A DNA stretch of 7,923 nt, from NCBI GenBank assembly GCA_007127385.1, contig SKZM01000108.1:1-7923 (forward strand). Reading direction: 5' to 3'. Each line of letters begins with the position of its first letter. Position 1 is the stretch's first letter. Source of the DNA: Methanosalsum sp. (lineage in GTDB: Archaea > Halobacteriota > Methanosarcinia > Methanosarcinales > Methanosarcinaceae). The notes under the pieces are model-generated. The model saw nothing but the letters and a program-made list of their open reading frames with translations. It did no database searches and was not told where the DNA came from. This document shows, one piece after another, positions 5,948 through 7,923 of the stretch. Both the position numbers and the translations under genes were made by a program.

Positions 5948-7171
5948 TTGAATTTACCAAAAGCGCATAAACTCTACGAGGAAAGTGTAAAAATACTAAA
6001 ACAAAACCAGCACCCAAATGGTGGATTTTATGCCAGCCCCCCTGGTACCAGATATCCGTTCATATACCCCAGGGATCACTCAGTTGCTATAATGGGAGCA
6101 ATTTCTGCCGGGCTGATGAACCAGGCTAAACTGGGATTGGAATTTATTTTAAATGCACAAAAGCCTGTAGGTGAATTTTCACAAAGATACGATGTTGAAG
6201 GTAATGATGCCAGTTACAAAGAACTTCAGATAGATGGAACAGGACTTGTGCTCTATTCACTTGGCAAATACTTCAAAAGCAGCGGAGGATCCTTCTTTGA
6301 AGAAATGGCTGACAGGGAATTTATAGAGAAGCACTGGTCCACAGTCGAAAAAGCTGTAGATTTCATACTTGCAAACAAGAACGAAGAGGTTGACCTTGTT
6401 CATACAATCAACAGTATTCATGAGTTCCCTGCATACGAACATGGATTTGAAATATATGCAAACTCGGCGTGCTGTGCAGGTATTTTTGCTGCAGTTGAAA
6501 TGGGAGAAGCTATTGGAAAAGATGTTTCCGGATGGCATGATGAAGCTGAGAAAATAAAAGAAGCAATTCTCACCAGACTGTACAGCCCACGCAGACGATC
6601 ATTTATAAAATGTATCCGGGTAAAGGATAAGAGCAGTAAGCCCATCGGATATGATTCTTTTGCATCAAATGTAATAGATGTTGATGTAGTCGAACATGCA
6701 CCGGCCTATTTTGGTCTGATCGATGAGAATGATATTAAAAATATATCAACTGTCAAGCGCATTCATGAAAACCTCTGGGACAAAGAGATTGGCGGAATGA
6801 ACCGTTATCCTGAGCTATGGAACAGAAATAACGGAGGGTATGGTCCATGGTGCCATTTTACATGCCAGATGGCAAGCCATTATGTGGATGTGGACAATCA
6901 TGACAGGGCCGAGCTCTATCTCAGCTGGATTGTGGACATTGCACATAACTATCACCTTCCAGAACATGTCTCCACTATCGAAAGGTTTGAAATGTGGCTT
7001 GAGGACTACACCAATGCAAGTATCTTAAGAGACAGTAAACTGGAAATGATAAAGCAGGCCAGAGAACATCCAAAGTGGAAAGATGGACTTGCATACATAA
7101 CATTTCCTCTTATATGGGCACACGCCGAATATATAAGGGCATATAGCAATTACTCAAGCAAATATCTGTAA
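5948..7171 (+). CDS. Intracellular GH15 glucoamylase-like glycoside hydrolase, TTG start
   Basis: GH15 enzymes are inverting hydrolases of alpha-glucosidic bonds, including glucoamylases and archaeal trehalases, with an (alpha/alpha)6 barrel. In this 407-residue protein, GGFYASPPGTRYPFIYPRD (25-43) matches the family's substrate-binding WxRD-type block. YEHGFEIYANSACCAG (163-178) matches the general-acid region, with Glu164 as the candidate acid. HLPEHV (336-341) matches the LPEQ-type block holding the general base, candidate Glu339. ITFPLIWAHAEYIRA (384-398) is the typical C-terminal PLxWxHAxY block. No signal peptide is seen, so it should act in the cytoplasm. At 407 residues it lacks the N-terminal beta-sandwich domain of usual prokaryotic GH15 proteins (about 600-670). 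It begins 12 bp after the preceding gene. Possible substrates are glycogen oligosaccharides, trehalose or glucosylglycerate; the last is suggested only by the neighbouring phosphatase. Confidence 0.83.
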   Translation: MNLPKAHKLYEESVKILKQNQHPNGGFYASPPGTRYPFIYPRDHSVAIMGAISAGLMNQAKLGLEFILNAQKPVGEFSQRYDVEGNDASYKELQIDGTGLVLYSLGKYFKSSGGSFFEEMADREFIEKHWSTVEKAVDFILANKNEEVDLVHTINSIHEFPAYEHGFEIYANSACCAGIFAAVEMGEAIGKDVSGWHDEAEKIKEAILTRLYSPRRRSFIKCIRVKDKSSKPIGYDSFASNVIDVDVVEHAPAYFGLIDENDIKNISTVKRIHENLWDKEIGGMNRYPELWNRNNGGYGPWCHFTCQMASHYVDVDNHDRAELYLSWIVDIAHNYHLPEHVSTIERFEMWLEDYTNASILRDSKLEMIKQAREHPKWKDGLAYITFPLIWAHAEYIRAYSNYSSKYL

Positions 7172-7183
7172 AAAAATATGTTA

Positions 7184-7212
7184 AAAATGTAGCCAGCAAA
7201 TGGCTGCATTTT
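7184..7212. terminator. Hairpin terminator between convergent GH15 and trpB2 genes
   Basis: AAAATGTAGCCA (7184-7195) pairs with TGGCTGCATTTT (7201-7212) around a GCAAA loop. In the plus-strand RNA this is a 12-bp stem with one U-G wobble. On the minus strand the same position is a C-A mismatch, but the hairpin is followed there by two T-runs (complement of 7183-7187 and 7171-7177), which suits archaeal U-tract termination. The location between two converging stops supports a bidirectional terminator. Confidence 0.65.
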
Positions 7213-7247
7213 GACCTGAATGGAAATTTTCAGTCCGTTTAATTATT

Positions 7248-7923
7248 TCAGTCATCGCTGAGCTTTTTTGAGAAGTATCTATCATAGGAAGACATATCAA
7301 AGTGTCCATGCCCACTCAGATTGAACAGAATCGTTTTCTCTTCACCGGTCTTCCTGCACCTGACAGCTTCATCTATAGCAGCTTTTATTGCATGTGATGC
7401 TTCAGGAGCTGGTGCTATACCTTCAGTCCTTGCAAACATTATTGCTGCATCGAAAATCTCAATCTGATGATATGAAATCGCCTCTATAAGCCCCTCATCA
7501 ACAAGTTTGCTTACGATTGGGGAATCACCATGATATCTCAGTCCGCCTGCATGGATCGCAGGGGGTATGAACTCATGGCCAAGTGTATACATTTTAAGCA
7601 AAGGTGTGGTTTCAGCAGTATCTCCGAAATCATACCTGAACTGTCCTTTTGTGAGGGTTGGACATGCAGATGGTTCTGAAGCAACTACCTTCACATCGCT
7701 CTTTCCGTCCAGCTTATCTTTGATAAACGGAAAGCTGATACCTGCAAGATTGCTGCCGCCACCACAGCATCCAATGATGATGTCCGGGTAGTCTTCAGCC
7801 ATTGCCATCTGTTTTTGGGCTTCAAGACCAATAATTGTCTGGTGGAGCATCACATGATTCAAGACACTACCAAGAGTGTACTTAGTATTATCATTCATTG
7901 CTGCATCCTCAACTGCTTCACTT
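7248..7923 (-). CDS. trpB2: TrpB2-type tryptophan synthase beta protein, 5' part outside window
   Basis: This pyridoxal-phosphate enzyme family joins indole and serine to make tryptophan; TrpB2 is the paralogous branch common in archaea. The reading frame is open past the right edge: codons upstream of the Met at 7898 read SEAVEDAA, continuing family sequence, so that Met is internal. About 225 C-terminal residues of a usual ~430-440 are visible. TLGSVLNHVMLHQTIIGLEA, then GCCGGGSN (7749-7772), the phosphate-binding loop, HAGGLRYHGDSP, EGIAPAPEASHAI and LFNLSGHGHFDMSSYD identify TrpB2 rather than TrpB1, whose C-terminus has GRGDKD in place of GHGHFD. The catalytic lysine lies upstream, outside the window. 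No trpA or other trp gene is seen on this side, as is common for trpB2. The gene converges on the GH15 gene and ends with TGA at 7248. Confidence 0.93.
   Translation of the reverse strand, partial: SEAVEDAAMNDNTKYTLGSVLNHVMLHQTIIGLEAQKQMAMAEDYPDIIIGCCGGGSNLAGISFPFIKDKLDGKSDVKVVASEPSACPTLTKGQFRYDFGDTAETTPLLKMYTLGHEFIPPAIHAGGLRYHGDSPIVSKLVDEGLIEAISYHQIEIFDAAIMFARTEGIAPAPEASHAIKAAIDEAVRCRKTGEEKTILFNLSGHGHFDMSSYDRYFSKKLSDD

Noticed and set aside
5948..7171. GH63 glucosylglycerate/mannosylglycerate hydrolase
   Set aside because: The context suggests that activity, but the PRD, YEHGFEIYANSA, LPEHV and FPLIWAHAEY blocks fit GH15 in order and spacing, so only the substrate remains open.
7216..7233. 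Second small hairpin CTGAA...TTCAG after the main terminator
   Set aside because: It has only 5 bp of stem with an 8-nt loop and no G/C core, so it is not convincing as a separate terminator.
7896..7898. ATG as the start of the trpB2 gene
   Set aside because: Codons upstream of it to the window edge keep the TrpB2-like sequence SEAVEDAA without a stop, and the N-terminal half with the catalytic lysine would be missing. It is an internal Met of a gene cut by the window edge.
7248..7923. Threonine synthase or other PLP lyase instead of TrpB2
   Set aside because: The GCCGGGSN loop together with LNHVMLHQT and the C-terminal LSGHGHFD are characteristic of TrpB2.

Overview
The window looks like chromosomal DNA of a euryarchaeon. 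The best guess is a methylotrophic, possibly halophilic or cold-adapted member of the Methanosarcinales (Methanococcoides/Methanolobus-like). The evidence is an archaeal Hel308 helicase, a TrpB2-type tryptophan synthase beta protein, TATA-box-like promoters with no bacterial -35/-10 pattern, GGAGG-type ribosome binding sites, one TTG start, and an AT-rich composition of roughly 40% G+C by eye. The genus assignment is inference. I see no tRNA, rRNA, CRISPR array, insertion sequence or phage gene.

Layout. Minus strand, left part: hel308 (3427 to 1208) is followed 58 bp downstream by hisD (starting at 1149), which runs off the left edge and lacks about its last 45 codons. Plus strand, centre: a divergent intergenic region (3428-3637) leads into a compact four-gene run. 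It contains an MscS-type mechanosensitive channel (3638-4540), a mannosyl/glucosyl-3-phosphoglycerate phosphatase of the HAD superfamily (4543-5379), a 174-residue protein I do not recognise (5411-5935), and a short intracellular GH15 glucoamylase-like hydrolase (5948-7171). The first two genes touch and the later gaps are 31 and 12 bp, so the four are probably one transcript. Minus strand, right end: trpB2 converges on the GH15 gene and runs off the right edge, with a 12-bp hairpin between the two stops.

How the genes may work together. The phosphatase makes the last step of a compatible solute (mannosylglycerate or glucosylglycerate), and the channel releases solutes on hypo-osmotic shock. 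The GH15 enzyme could degrade an alpha-glucosidic solute or storage glucan. The four-gene run is therefore a candidate osmoadaptation/solute-turnover operon, although the glycosyltransferase that would make the phosphatase's substrate is not in this window. The divergent control region carries a perfect 10-bp inverted repeat abutting the likely mscS TATA box, plus an 8-bp direct repeat near the likely transcription start. hel308 and hisD are housekeeping genes. Hel308 shows the RAR 'brake' motif and a C-terminal sequence that fits a PCNA-interacting (PIP) box.
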